DNA from: Grimontia indica
GTDB lineage: Bacteria; Pseudomonadota; Gammaproteobacteria; Enterobacterales; Vibrionaceae
Assembly (NCBI RefSeq): GCF_000333895.2
Contig: NZ_ANFM02000022.1
Coordinates: 62,001 to 126,000 of the forward strand
Direction of reading: 5' to 3'
Length of the DNA stretch: 64,000 nt
Part shown: piece by piece, positions 18,881 through 26,715 of the stretch
How positions within the stretch are numbered: the first letter of the stretch is position 1
Layout: every line of letters starts with the position of its first letter
The notes under the pieces: generated by a model
Database searches by the model: none
Told to the model about the DNA's origin: nothing
The model's input: only the letters and a program-made list of their open reading frames with translations
Position numbers and translations under genes: made by a program

Positions 18881-19591
18881 ATGATAATTGGTCATCGAGG
18901 TGTGGCAGCCATCGCACCCGAAAATACCTTAGCTGGGATCAATGCGGCAGCGGACAGTGGCCTGAATTGGGTAGAATTGGACACCCAGCTTACCGCTGAC
19001 GATGTGCCGGTATTGTTTCACGATGAAACAGTCGACAGATGTACAGACGGAAAAGGTCGATTGGATAGCTTTTCGCTTGAGCAACTGACGTTGTTAGATG
19101 CGGGCGCATGGTTCAACGAACAGTTCCGTGATGAATGCATTCCAACATTACACCAGACGCTTACACTCTGCGGAAAAAGGGGGATGGGCGTCAATCTCGA
19201 GATAAAGTGTTACGAAGAGACAGATGTAGCCTTGTTGGTTGAAAAGGTCGCAGAGGTAGTGAAGGAAACCCAGTTCCCTGTAGATCAGCTTTTATTATCA
19301 AGCTTTTCCTTGGCGGCTATAAAGTGTTGTGCCGAGATGCTGCCGGACTATCGGGTGGGACTTATCACAGACCAAAGTTCACCAGACTTTCTTTGTGACA
19401 TTGAGGACTTAGAGCTATTCAGCATTCATTGTGACCAACGTACTCTGACGGGCGAATTGGCAGAGGCCATTACAAAAAAGGGCTACCAGCTAAATATATG
19501 GACCTTAAATGATGCTGGAAGGGTACAAGACTTTCTTAATAAAGGGGTCACTCACATCATTACGGATGACCCAGAGATATTTTCGCCATAA
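18881..19591 (+). CDS. Glycerophosphodiester phosphodiesterase (UgpQ-like)
   Basis: The 236-residue TIM-barrel enzyme would cleave glycerophosphodiesters to sn-glycerol-3-phosphate and an alcohol. It shows the GDPD signature IGHRGVAAIAPENT at the N-terminus, then ELDTQLTADDVPVLFHDETVDR with the metal-binding Glu and Asp and the catalytic His, and NLEIK in the middle. No signal peptide is present, so it is cytoplasmic like UgpQ. I prefer the ATG at 18881, which has GGAAGGG upstream; an ATG at 18869 would add four residues. It is followed after 32 nt by a DeoR regulator gene and is divergent from a TRAP operon, which implies uptake of its substrate. Confidence 0.88.
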   Translation: MIIGHRGVAAIAPENTLAGINAAADSGLNWVELDTQLTADDVPVLFHDETVDRCTDGKGRLDSFSLEQLTLLDAGAWFNEQFRDECIPTLHQTLTLCGKRGMGVNLEIKCYEETDVALLVEKVAEVVKETQFPVDQLLLSSFSLAAIKCCAEMLPDYRVGLITDQSSPDFLCDIEDLELFSIHCDQRTLTGELAEAITKKGYQLNIWTLNDAGRVQDFLNKGVTHIITDDPEIFSP

Positions 19592-19623
19592 ATGGACTTT
19601 TGATGATAGTGGGGACGATTTCT

Positions 19624-20355
19624 ATGACACCTAGACAAAGACAAATCCTCGATTATCTAAAAGCCAATGGGAATGTGCAGATTGAAGAACTGGCAGAGAT
19701 GTTCTCAATCACCACCCAAACTATTCGGCGCGATGTGAACTGCCTTTCTGAGCAGGGATTGGCGCGCCGGGTTCATGGTGGCGTTAGCCTTCCTGCTATT
19801 TTGACGAACACGACCTACCAGTTTCGTTTTCAGCTTGAGTCTGAGATAAAACAAAGACTGGCGAAGAAGCTAGCAAGCCATATTCCTGAAGGCTCTACTG
19901 TGTTTTTGGGAATAGGCACGTCTATGGCTTACATTGCGCAATGTTTGGCTCAATACGAGAAACTGCGTATTGTGACAAACAACCTTGAGGTCGAGAAGGT
20001 GCTTCAGGGAAACCCCAATGTGGATGTTTTCTTAGCAGGTGGGTTAGTGAGAAGCCAGCATCAGGATGTGGTTGGGCAAAGTGTTTTGAGGTTCTTTGAA
20101 GATTTCGAAGCTGACATCGGCATTGTCGGTTGCGGCTCGGTCACCGGCAGTCATTTTGCTATGGAGCATGAGCCCATCGAGGCGGAAATATCTAAAGCCA
20201 TTATTGCGAATTCTCGGGAAACTTGGCTGTTGGCAGATGCCAGTAAATGGGGCAGGTTTGCGTCATCTAAGGTAGCAAGGTTGTCTGATTTCACTAAGGT
20301 ATATACCAACCAAGATTCACTGCCATCAGATATTGCTGTGTGTGATGTGAAATAG
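19624..20355 (+). CDS. DeoR/GlpR-family transcriptional regulator
   Basis: The 243-residue protein has the N-terminal DeoR helix-turn-helix (RQRQILDYLKANGNVQIEELAE, then TTQTIRRDVNCLSEQGLARRVHGG). The C-terminal sugar-phosphate sensor domain has FLGIGTSMAYIA and the LLADASKWGR segment. DeoR members respond to phosphorylated sugars or polyols; glycerol-3-phosphate would fit here because the upstream gene encodes a glycerophosphodiesterase. The ATG at 19624 has GTGGGGA 8 nt upstream; earlier TTG/ATG codons at 19600 and 19603 do not. It probably controls the divergent promoters at 18606-18880. Confidence 0.88.
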   Translation: MTPRQRQILDYLKANGNVQIEELAEMFSITTQTIRRDVNCLSEQGLARRVHGGVSLPAILTNTTYQFRFQLESEIKQRLAKKLASHIPEGSTVFLGIGTSMAYIAQCLAQYEKLRIVTNNLEVEKVLQGNPNVDVFLAGGLVRSQHQDVVGQSVLRFFEDFEADIGIVGCGSVTGSHFAMEHEPIEAEISKAIIANSRETWLLADASKWGRFASSKVARLSDFTKVYTNQDSLPSDIAVCDVK

Positions 20356-20406
20356 TATTCCGCGAGGCAGATATTCAGGTGGTTTGACTGTAAGAAGAAA
20401 AAGAAG

Positions 20407-20440
20407 GCCGCGACCGAGTCAGAGGTTCGCGGCTTTTTTT
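20407..20440 (+). terminator. Terminator of the GDPD-DeoR unit, overlapping the yfaE end
   Basis: GCCGCGA pairs with TCGCGGC across 13 nt and is followed by seven T on the plus strand. The minus-strand yfaE stop (20419) lies within the loop, so the structure is shared by convergent units. Confidence 0.85.
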
Positions 20441-20709
20441 GCTACAAAAGAAACTTGGTAATCGAATTCCAGTGAGACATCTTCACTGGGGGTCGAGCGG
20501 CACGTCAGGATCTCACCGGCGGCGAGGTATGCCATCGCGTCTTCCTGAGCAACATTGCCTTTATCTAACTTGCAGCGACAGGCTCCACAAACACCATTCC
20601 TGCATTGGAATTCGGGCTGCAGACCTGCTTGCTCGAGTTGCTCAAGCAGAGGCTGGTGGGTGTTGCCCACCAGCGTTTGTCCGTTCACTGTAATAGCGAT
20701 TCGGCTCAT
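20419..20709 (-). CDS. yfaE: 2Fe-2S ferredoxin YfaE, diferric cofactor maintenance for NrdB
   Basis: The 96-residue plant-type ferredoxin has [13 protein letters not shown] and a fourth cysteine in LTCRSTP, the C-x4-C-x2-C...C pattern that binds one 2Fe-2S cluster. YfaE reduces and helps assemble the diferric-tyrosyl radical of NrdB. Its ATG overlaps the nrdB stop by 4 nt (ATGA), giving the operon nrdA-nrdB-yfaE as in E. coli. Confidence 0.94.
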   Translation of the reverse strand: MSRIAITVNGQTLVGNTHQPLLEQLEQAGLQPEFQCRNGVCGACRCKLDKGNVAQEDAMAYLAAGEILTCRSTPSEDVSLEFDYQVSFVAKKAANL

Positions 20710-21839
20710 AGTTCGAAATCACCCAGATCGTCGATATCAACGTCGTTGTCGATTTGGCCAACCAGGTAAGAACTGATTTCTGCTTCCTGTGGAGCAACCT
20801 GAACGTTGTCAGAAGACAACCAAGCATTGATCCAAGGAATAGGGTTCTGGCTCGCGCCTTGGTAAGCAGGTTTAAGGCCAACAGCTGCCATACGCAGATT
20901 CGTAATGTATTCCACGTACTGGCACAGAATGTCTTTGTTCAGGCCAATCATTGAGCCGTCTTTGAATAGGTATTCTGCCCACTCTTTTTCTTGCTCTGCC
21001 GCATCTTTGAACAGGTCAAAACAAGTTTGCTCACATTCTTTAGCAATCTCCGCCATTTCTGGGTCGTCGTCACCGGAACGCAGAATATTCAGCATATGCT
21101 GGGTGCTGGTCAGGTGGAGTGCTTCATCACGGGCAATCAGTTTGATGATCTTGGCGTTACCTTCCATCAGCTCGCGCTCTGCGAAAGCAAACGAACAGGC
21201 AAAGCTTACGTAGAAACGAATGGCTTCCAGTGCGTTAACTGACATCAGGCAGACATACAGTTTTTTCTTCAACTCGCGCAGAGACACGACAACAGTTTCG
21301 CCGTTAACCGTGTGTTCACCCTCGCCTAAACGATGGTAATCGCTGGTGGCTTTAATCAGGTCATCGTAGTAACCCGCGATGTCATTCGCTCGCTTGATGA
21401 TGTGCTCGTTCACCACAATGTCATCAAACACCAGTGCCGGGTTGGTCACGATGTTACGGATGATGTGGGTGTAAGAACGCGAGTGAATGGTCTCTGAGAA
21501 AGACCAGGTCTCAATCCAGGTCTCCAGTTCTGGAATAGAAACCAGCGGCAACAGTGCCACATTCGGGCTGCGGCCTTGGATTGAATCCAGCAGCGTTTGG
21601 TATTTCAGGTTGCTGATGAAGATGTGTTTCTCATGCTCCGGCAGCTTGTTGTAGTCGATGCGGTCACTGGAGACATCGACTTCTTCGGGGCGCCAGAAGA
21701 AGGAAAGCTGCTTCTCAATCAGCTTCTCGAAAATTTCATATTTTTGCTGGTCGTAGCGAGCAACGTTAACCGGCTGACCAAAGAACATTGGTTCTTTGAG
21801 TGCGTTATTGTTTTCTTTAGAAAAAGTGCTGTAAGCCAT
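20706..21839 (-). CDS. nrdB: Ribonucleotide reductase class Ia beta subunit
   Basis: The 377-residue subunit carries the diferric-tyrosyl radical. Ligand stretches are visible: [20 protein letters not shown] (Glu and His ligands), [32 protein letters not shown] (Glu, Glu and His). The radical tyrosine is expected within the SETIHSRSY segment. The acidic C-terminus ([13 protein letters not shown]) is the tail that docks on NrdA. It lies 67 nt after nrdA and overlaps yfaE. Confidence 0.96.
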   Translation of the reverse strand: MAYSTFSKENNNALKEPMFFGQPVNVARYDQQKYEIFEKLIEKQLSFFWRPEEVDVSSDRIDYNKLPEHEKHIFISNLKYQTLLDSIQGRSPNVALLPLVSIPELETWIETWSFSETIHSRSYTHIIRNIVTNPALVFDDIVVNEHIIKRANDIAGYYDDLIKATSDYHRLGEGEHTVNGETVVVSLRELKKKLYVCLMSVNALEAIRFYVSFACSFAFAERELMEGNAKIIKLIARDEALHLTSTQHMLNILRSGDDDPEMAEIAKECEQTCFDLFKDAAEQEKEWAEYLFKDGSMIGLNKDILCQYVEYITNLRMAAVGLKPAYQGASQNPIPWINAWLSSDNVQVAPQEAEISSYLVGQIDNDVDIDDLGDFEL

Positions 21840-21906
21840 TGCCGTAAATTTACCAATCAGGTTGAAACTTCAAAGAGGGAGCTAATGCTCCCTCCAAATT
21901 CTTTAC

Positions 21907-24186
21907 TTAGATTTTGCAAGCGCCGCCTGCGCAATCATCATCTTGTGCTGCGAGATCTTTCTGCGCATCGTCTGCACCGTCACGGGTGTTGTGATAGTAC
22001 AGGGTTTTCACACCGAGCTTATAGGCAGAAAGCAGATCTTTGAGAAGCAGCTTCATTGGTACCTTGCCACCAGCCTGTTTGCTTGGGTCGTAGTTGGTGT
22101 TGGCAGAGATTGCCTGATCTACGAACTTCTGCATCAGACCAACCAATTGCAGGTAACCGTCGTTTGATTCAATGTTCCAAAGCAGCTCGTAGTTGTCTTT
22201 GTACTTGTCGTACTCAGGAACCACTTGCTTGAGGATGCCATCTTTAGACGCTTTCACTGATACGTAACCGCGTGGTGGTTCGATCCCGTTGGTTGCGTTA
22301 GAGATTTGCGAAGACGTCTCTGAAGGCATCAGCGCTGACAGCGTTGAGTTACGCAGACCGTGCTCCATGATCTCTGAGCGAAGCGCATCCCAGTCATAGT
22401 GCAATGGCTCATCGCAGATCGCATCTAGGTCACGCTTGTAAGTATCGATTGGCAACAAGCCTTTCGCGTAGTTGGTTTCGTTAAACGAAGGACATGCGCC
22501 TTGCTCTTTCGCCAGACCAACAGACGCTTTCAACAGGTAGTACTGAATCGCTTCGAACGTACGGTGAGTCAGGCCGTTTGCACTGCCGTCAGAGTAACGC
22601 ACGCCATTTTTCGCCAGATAGTAAGCAAAGTTGATCACGCCTACACCCAGTGTACGGCGGTTCATGGTCGCTTTACGCGCTGCTGGTAGCGGATAATCCT
22701 GGTAATCCAGCAGTGAGTCCAGAGCACGGATAGTCAGGTCAGCCAGTTCTTCCAGCTCGTCCAGCTCTTTAATTGCACCCAGGTTGAATGCAGACAGCGT
22801 ACACAGTGCAATCTCACCCTGATCGTCTTCAACGTTGGTCAGTGGTTTGGTTGGCAGCGCGATTTCCAGACACAGGTTAGACTGACGGATCGGCGCAACC
22901 TGAGGGTCAAACGGGCTGTGAGTATTACAGTGATCCACGTTCTGAATGTAGATACGACCTGTTGAGGCACGCTCTTGCATCATCAGCGAGAACAGCTCTA
23001 CCGCTTTACGGGTTTCACGCTTGATGGATGGGTCGTTCTCGTACTGAACGTACAGGCGTTCAAATTCTTCTTGGTCTGCAAAGAACGCGTCGTAAAGTCC
23101 CGGTACATCTGATGGTGAGAACAGAGAAATGCTCTCGCCCTTGATCAGGCGGGTGTACATCAGTTTGTTGATTTGAACACCGTAGTCCATATGGCGAACA
23201 CGGTTCTCTTCAACACCACGGTTATTCTTCAGAACCAGCAGGCTTTCTACTTCACGGTGCCACATTGGATAGAACAGGGTCGCTGCACCACCACGCACAC
23301 CACCTTGTGAACAACACTTCACAGCTGTCTGGAAGTATTTGTAGAAAGGAATACAACCAGTGTGGAAAGCCTCGCCGCCGCGGATTGGGCTACCCAGTGC
23401 ACGGATACGACCAGCGTTGATGCCGATACCGGCACGCTGACTCACGTAGCGAACAATCGCACTCGCCGTTGCGTTGATAGAATCCAGACTGTCATCACAC
23501 TCAATCAGTACACATGAGCTGAACTGACGGGTTGGGGTACGCACACCAGACATAATTGGTGTAGGCAGAGAAATCTTGAACAGAGACACTGCATCATAGA
23601 AGCGGCGGATGTAGTCCAGGCGGGTCTCTTTCGGGTAGTTGGCAAATAGACATGCTGCAACCATAATGTACAAAAACTGTGCACTTTCGTAGATTTCACC
23701 AGTAACACGGTTTTGTACCAAGTATTTACCTTCCAGCTGTTTCACCGCAGCATATGAAAAGTTCATATCGCGCCAGTGATCAATATAGCTATCCAGAATG
23801 TTCAATTCTTCGGCAGTGTAGTCTTCAAGCAGGTGCTTATCATACTTGCCCATATCAACCATTTTGCTGACATGATTAAGAAGTGTTGGTGGCTCGAATT
23901 GGCCGTAAGCCTTCTTGCGCAAGTGGAAAACCGCTAAGCGGGCAGCCAGATACTGGTAGTCTGGGGTCTCTTCAGAGATCAGATCGGCAGCCGCTTTGAT
24001 GATGGTTTCATGAATGTCTTCAGTTTTGATACCGTCGTAAAATTGAATGTGAGAACGGAGTTCGACTTGTGATACAGAGACATTGTCGAGGCCTTCAGCG
24101 GCCCAGGTGATGACGCGGTGGATTTTGTCGAGATCTATGTTTTCCTTAACACCACTGCGCTTTTGGACGGTAATTTGTTGGTTCAT
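21907..24186 (-). CDS. nrdA: Ribonucleoside-diphosphate reductase class Ia alpha subunit
   Basis: The 759-residue catalytic subunit reduces ribonucleoside diphosphates. An N-terminal ATP-cone (QQITVQKRSGVKENIDLDKIHR) senses ATP/dATP. The catalytic barrel shows SSCVLIECDDSLDS, QRAGIGINAGRIRALGSPIRG, SNLCLEIALPTKPL and EIALCTLSAFNLGAI with the active-site cysteines. The C-terminal CAGGACKI holds the redox pair that accepts electrons from thioredoxin or glutaredoxin. Expression is likely governed by NrdR through the two boxes 108-155 nt upstream of the start. Confidence 0.97.
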   Translation of the reverse strand: MNQQITVQKRSGVKENIDLDKIHRVITWAAEGLDNVSVSQVELRSHIQFYDGIKTEDIHETIIKAAADLISEETPDYQYLAARLAVFHLRKKAYGQFEPPTLLNHVSKMVDMGKYDKHLLEDYTAEELNILDSYIDHWRDMNFSYAAVKQLEGKYLVQNRVTGEIYESAQFLYIMVAACLFANYPKETRLDYIRRFYDAVSLFKISLPTPIMSGVRTPTRQFSSCVLIECDDSLDSINATASAIVRYVSQRAGIGINAGRIRALGSPIRGGEAFHTGCIPFYKYFQTAVKCCSQGGVRGGAATLFYPMWHREVESLLVLKNNRGVEENRVRHMDYGVQINKLMYTRLIKGESISLFSPSDVPGLYDAFFADQEEFERLYVQYENDPSIKRETRKAVELFSLMMQERASTGRIYIQNVDHCNTHSPFDPQVAPIRQSNLCLEIALPTKPLTNVEDDQGEIALCTLSAFNLGAIKELDELEELADLTIRALDSLLDYQDYPLPAARKATMNRRTLGVGVINFAYYLAKNGVRYSDGSANGLTHRTFEAIQYYLLKASVGLAKEQGACPSFNETNYAKGLLPIDTYKRDLDAICDEPLHYDWDALRSEIMEHGLRNSTLSALMPSETSSQISNATNGIEPPRGYVSVKASKDGILKQVVPEYDKYKDNYELLWNIESNDGYLQLVGLMQKFVDQAISANTNYDPSKQAGGKVPMKLLLKDLLSAYKLGVKTLYYHNTRDGADDAQKDLAAQDDDCAGGACKI

Positions 24187-24293
24187 TTATCTTGTTCCCG
24201 GTATTTCCTTGCCTGAAGACCTGTTTTTGCAAAATTTCACAAATTGCAAGGATGATTTGTGATCAATATTAAACTTATGGCGTAGTCATCAAA

Positions 24294-24309
24294 ACACTAT
24301 ATATAGGGT
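24294..24309. promoter_or_regulatory. NrdR box 1 of nrdA
   Basis: ACACTATATATAGGGT fits the NrdR consensus (acaCwAtATaTwGtgt) at nearly every position. It lies about 108 nt upstream of the nrdA ATG. A second, weaker box is 32 nt further upstream, the spacing usual for NrdR pairs. Confidence 0.8.
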
Positions 24310-24325
24310 CTACGCTCGACTTGAG

Positions 24326-24341
24326 TAACAAGATAGTGGTG
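24326..24341. promoter_or_regulatory. NrdR box 2 of nrdA
   Basis: TAACAAGATAGTGGTG keeps the core CAA-ATA-TG positions of the NrdR consensus and starts exactly 32 nt from box 1, about three helical turns. The rest of the 401-nt gap between nrdA and the HAD phosphatase gene holds no gene I can support. Confidence 0.6.
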
Positions 24342-24587
24342 AGGCGGAGATAATGCAAGTTCCCCCTGAGACAGGTGTCTGTGGATATCTTGGGGATGGG
24401 AATTGTTATGTTAGTGCTTACTCACTGTTTTATCCCAAGTAAGGCAATGGTATAGAAAAAATCAACGATTTTTACGGTACGAAATGAAATAAAAAAAAAT
24501 ATTATCCTTGATTGGAACGCCCATCAATGCATCCATTTAAGGTGCTGAAAAGTGGTTATTTTCTGTTCTGGCGCTATGTGATTGGGA

Positions 24588-25244
24588 TCAGAATAATGAC
24601 AGAATTTCTACAGGTGTGTTAAAAATCTGATCGGCCTCCCATTCGGTTGGCTGATCGGTCTCGCCGATATATCCCCAAGCGGCGACAGCAGACATCATGT
24701 TGGCCGCTTTGGCAGCCACAATGTCATTCTGTATATCCCCAACATATAGGCATTTTTCTGGTTCGATAGTCAGAATCGACGCACCGTGCAGTAACGGCGC
24801 GGGGTGGGGCTTCGCATGTGGTGTAGTGTCGGCACAGACAATGGTTCTGGCCTGTAAGAGCAAAGGGAAGTAGGGAAGGAGCATTCCAGTCAGAAACCCC
24901 GGCTTGTTGGTCACAATGCCCCAGGGGATCTGTCTCTCGGTGAGTTGTTCCAGTAGTTCAACCACACCACTATATAGTGTGGTTGTGGTACAAATATTTT
25001 CTGCATAGTGCTCGAGAAAGGAAAGTCGCAGTTGGTCGAGGTCTTTTCCTTGCAGCGCATCGCCAAAGCCCGTGCGAAGTAGGCCTCTGGCACCGTGACT
25101 GGTATTGGCCTGAATCTGGCTTTTAGAAAGAGGAGGGAGTCCGTGATCTTTCAAAACACAGTTTGCGGCGTTGGCCATATCCGGCGCGGTATCCAGTAAG
25201 GTGCCATCCAAATCAAACAGAACTGCTTCTACGCTTCCTTTCAT
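24588..25244 (-). CDS. HAD-IA family phosphatase (Gph/MupP-like)
   Basis: The 218-residue haloacid-dehalogenase-type hydrolase shows motif I LFDLDGTLLDTAPD (nucleophile Asp), motif II GIVTNKPG, and motif III-IV KPHPAPLL with YVGDIQNDIVAAKAA. Its helical cap subdomain resembles phosphoglycolate phosphatase. It is separated from ubiG by 45 nt containing a terminator-like hairpin. In pseudomonads the phosphatase beside ubiG is MupP, which acts on N-acetylmuramate-6-phosphate; that is an alternative to a Gph role, and the sequence alone does not decide. Confidence 0.85.
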   Translation of the reverse strand: MKGSVEAVLFDLDGTLLDTAPDMANAANCVLKDHGLPPLSKSQIQANTSHGARGLLRTGFGDALQGKDLDQLRLSFLEHYAENICTTTTLYSGVVELLEQLTERQIPWGIVTNKPGFLTGMLLPYFPLLLQARTIVCADTTPHAKPHPAPLLHGASILTIEPEKCLYVGDIQNDIVAAKAANMMSAVAAWGYIGETDQPTEWEADQIFNTPVEILSLF

Positions 25245-25279
25245 TAATTTTCCTTGTTCAGGTTTTGGCGCTGCAAAAT

Positions 25280-25303
25280 AAAGCCCGGATTATTCCGGGC
25301 TTT
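25280..25303 (-). terminator. Terminator or attenuator hairpin at the ubiG end
   Basis: AAAGCCCGGA pairs with TCCGGGCTTT around a 4-nt loop that contains the start of the ubiG stop codon. A TTTATTTT tract follows on the minus strand. It separates ubiG from the phosphatase gene. Confidence 0.8.
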
Positions 25304-26003
25304 GAGTATGTACGATGTAGTTCACGTCCACATTACGTGGTGACAGCCAGTATCGATCCGTCAGCGGGTTGTAATGTAACCCTGTCATGTGCTGTTCCTG
25401 AAGCGGGGTGTAGTCGATCATCTTCAGCAATTCAGAAGGGCGGATGAACTTGTTATGGTCATGCGTGCCTTTAGGCACAATCTTCATCACATGCTCGGCA
25501 CCGACAATCGCAAACAACCAGGATTTAGTATTGCGGTTTAGGGTAGAGAAGAATACGTGACCGCCTGGCTTTACCATCTTCGCGCAGGAAGCAATCACAG
25601 AAGCAGGATCGGGTACATGCTCCAGCATTTCCATGCAGGTCACCACATCGTAATGGCCCTGATGTGCTTCAGCATGTTCTTCGGCGGTAGATTGTACATA
25701 AGAGACTGTCGTGCCTGTTTCCAGCGCGTGCAAACGTGCCACCGTTAGCGGCTCTTTGCCCATATCGAGGCCTGTTACATCGGCACCTTCTCGTGCCATG
25801 CTTTCTGCCAGGATACCGCCACCACAACCCACATCGAGTACTTTCTTACCAAAAATCCCGTCGCTTTTCTCAATCACATAGTTGAGGCGAAGGGGATTGA
25901 TTCGGTGTAAAGGCTTGAACTCACCTTCCAGATCCCACCAACGGGAAGCCATGTCTTCGAATTTTTGAATTTCCGCCGGATCGACGTTGAGTTGGGTTGT
26001 CAT
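25290..26003 (-). CDS. ubiG: Ubiquinone biosynthesis O-methyltransferase UbiG
   Basis: The 237-residue SAM-dependent enzyme performs both O-methylations of ubiquinone synthesis. It has the UbiG-type N-terminus ([31 protein letters not shown]), motif [28 protein letters not shown], and the later [16 protein letters not shown] and [14 protein letters not shown]. Length and motifs match the family. It is transcribed away from gyrA, the same divergent arrangement seen in E. coli. Confidence 0.96.
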   Translation of the reverse strand: MTTQLNVDPAEIQKFEDMASRWWDLEGEFKPLHRINPLRLNYVIEKSDGIFGKKVLDVGCGGGILAESMAREGADVTGLDMGKEPLTVARLHALETGTTVSYVQSTAEEHAEAHQGHYDVVTCMEMLEHVPDPASVIASCAKMVKPGGHVFFSTLNRNTKSWLFAIVGAEHVMKIVPKGTHDHNKFIRPSELLKMIDYTPLQEQHMTGLHYNPLTDRYWLSPRNVDVNYIVHTQSPE

Positions 26004-26217
26004 CTACATCTTATCCCTAAAATTTTTTTCTATTATACCCGTTTTGATTGCCATTGCAGGTGGAAGATTCATTGCTAAATACAGCAAGGTTGAAGTCTTT
26101 ATGCTTTGAATGTTACTACCGTTGATCGATAGATAGAGATTGAGCGAGGAGATCACAGAGCCGGAGGCAGACCCCCGGCGAGATTGGAAAAGTCGTGGTT
26201 ATCGTGTTGGAGAAAAG

Positions 26218-26319
26218 TTAAGCGGCATTGGTAACGGCAACAGCAGCCAGAAGCCCTAACAAAGTGTATTTTCCAACAATGATGGCCATACCCACAGCAT
26301 TGATAGCTTGATGTAACAT
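26218..26319 (-). CDS. Candidate 33-residue small membrane protein
   Basis: A short frame between ubiG and gyrA encodes 33 residues with one continuous hydrophobic helix from about residue 8 to 31 (GMAIIVGKYTLLGLLAAVAV) interrupted by a single lysine. A strong AGGGGGC lies 4-5 nt before the ATG. The leader further upstream contains two hairpins: CCCCTA/TAGGGG (26371-26388) and GACAC/GTGTC (26343-26358). An overlapping frame (26256-26360, ATG with AGGGGA upstream) reads into it in another register and could be a leader peptide. I know no homologue. It could be a small membrane protein or a type I toxin-like peptide, or chance. Confidence 0.45.
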   Translation of the reverse strand: MLHQAINAVGMAIIVGKYTLLGLLAAVAVTNAA

Positions 26320-26494
26320 AGCGCCCCCTGATTTTTCTTAGCGACACTTTTTTGTGTCATGGGTATTTTCCCCTACAAATATAGGGGATACTGAGACCAG
26401 GTTCCCATTGTACTTTTCCTTCCTTTATTACATCTGGATCCGTGAAGTGGGCAGTTTTCTCTTCTTATATGCGGTTTCACGACCTTTTGATATG

Positions 26495-26515
26495 AAAAAA
26501 GACGCCTGAGCGTCT
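26495..26515 (-). terminator. Minus-strand terminator 200 nt upstream of gyrA
   Basis: On the minus strand AGACGC-TCAG-GCGTCT is followed by six T. An overlapping alternative stem GCCTGAG/CTCAGGC uses neighbouring bases. No minus-strand protein gene lies between it and gyrA, so it probably ends a short non-coding transcript that starts in the gyrA upstream region. Confidence 0.65.
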
Positions 26516-26715
26516 CTCAGGCTTTCTAGCAAAATTTGCTGGTTCCACCCTGCCATTGAGCGTTTTTTGGCCCTGTCGTGCGTTAGAGCGCCAAAATAAG
26601 AGTAATTCGTGATTTATCTCGGGTTTAGGCTGTGACTCTTTGCCTGCTTTTATGGTATTCTCACCGTCTTGCACGTAGTCATTTTTGACATACTTACCTG
26701 AGGGATATTGGCTCC

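Noticed and set aside
26153-26347. 64-codon minus-strand frame overlapping the small membrane peptide
   Set aside because: Cysteine- and tyrosine-rich out-of-register reading without ribosome site; the 33-residue frame has the strong one.
26477-26674. 65-codon minus-strand frame upstream of gyrA
   Set aside because: It runs through the AGACGC terminator and has no ribosome site; a non-coding RNA is a better explanation.
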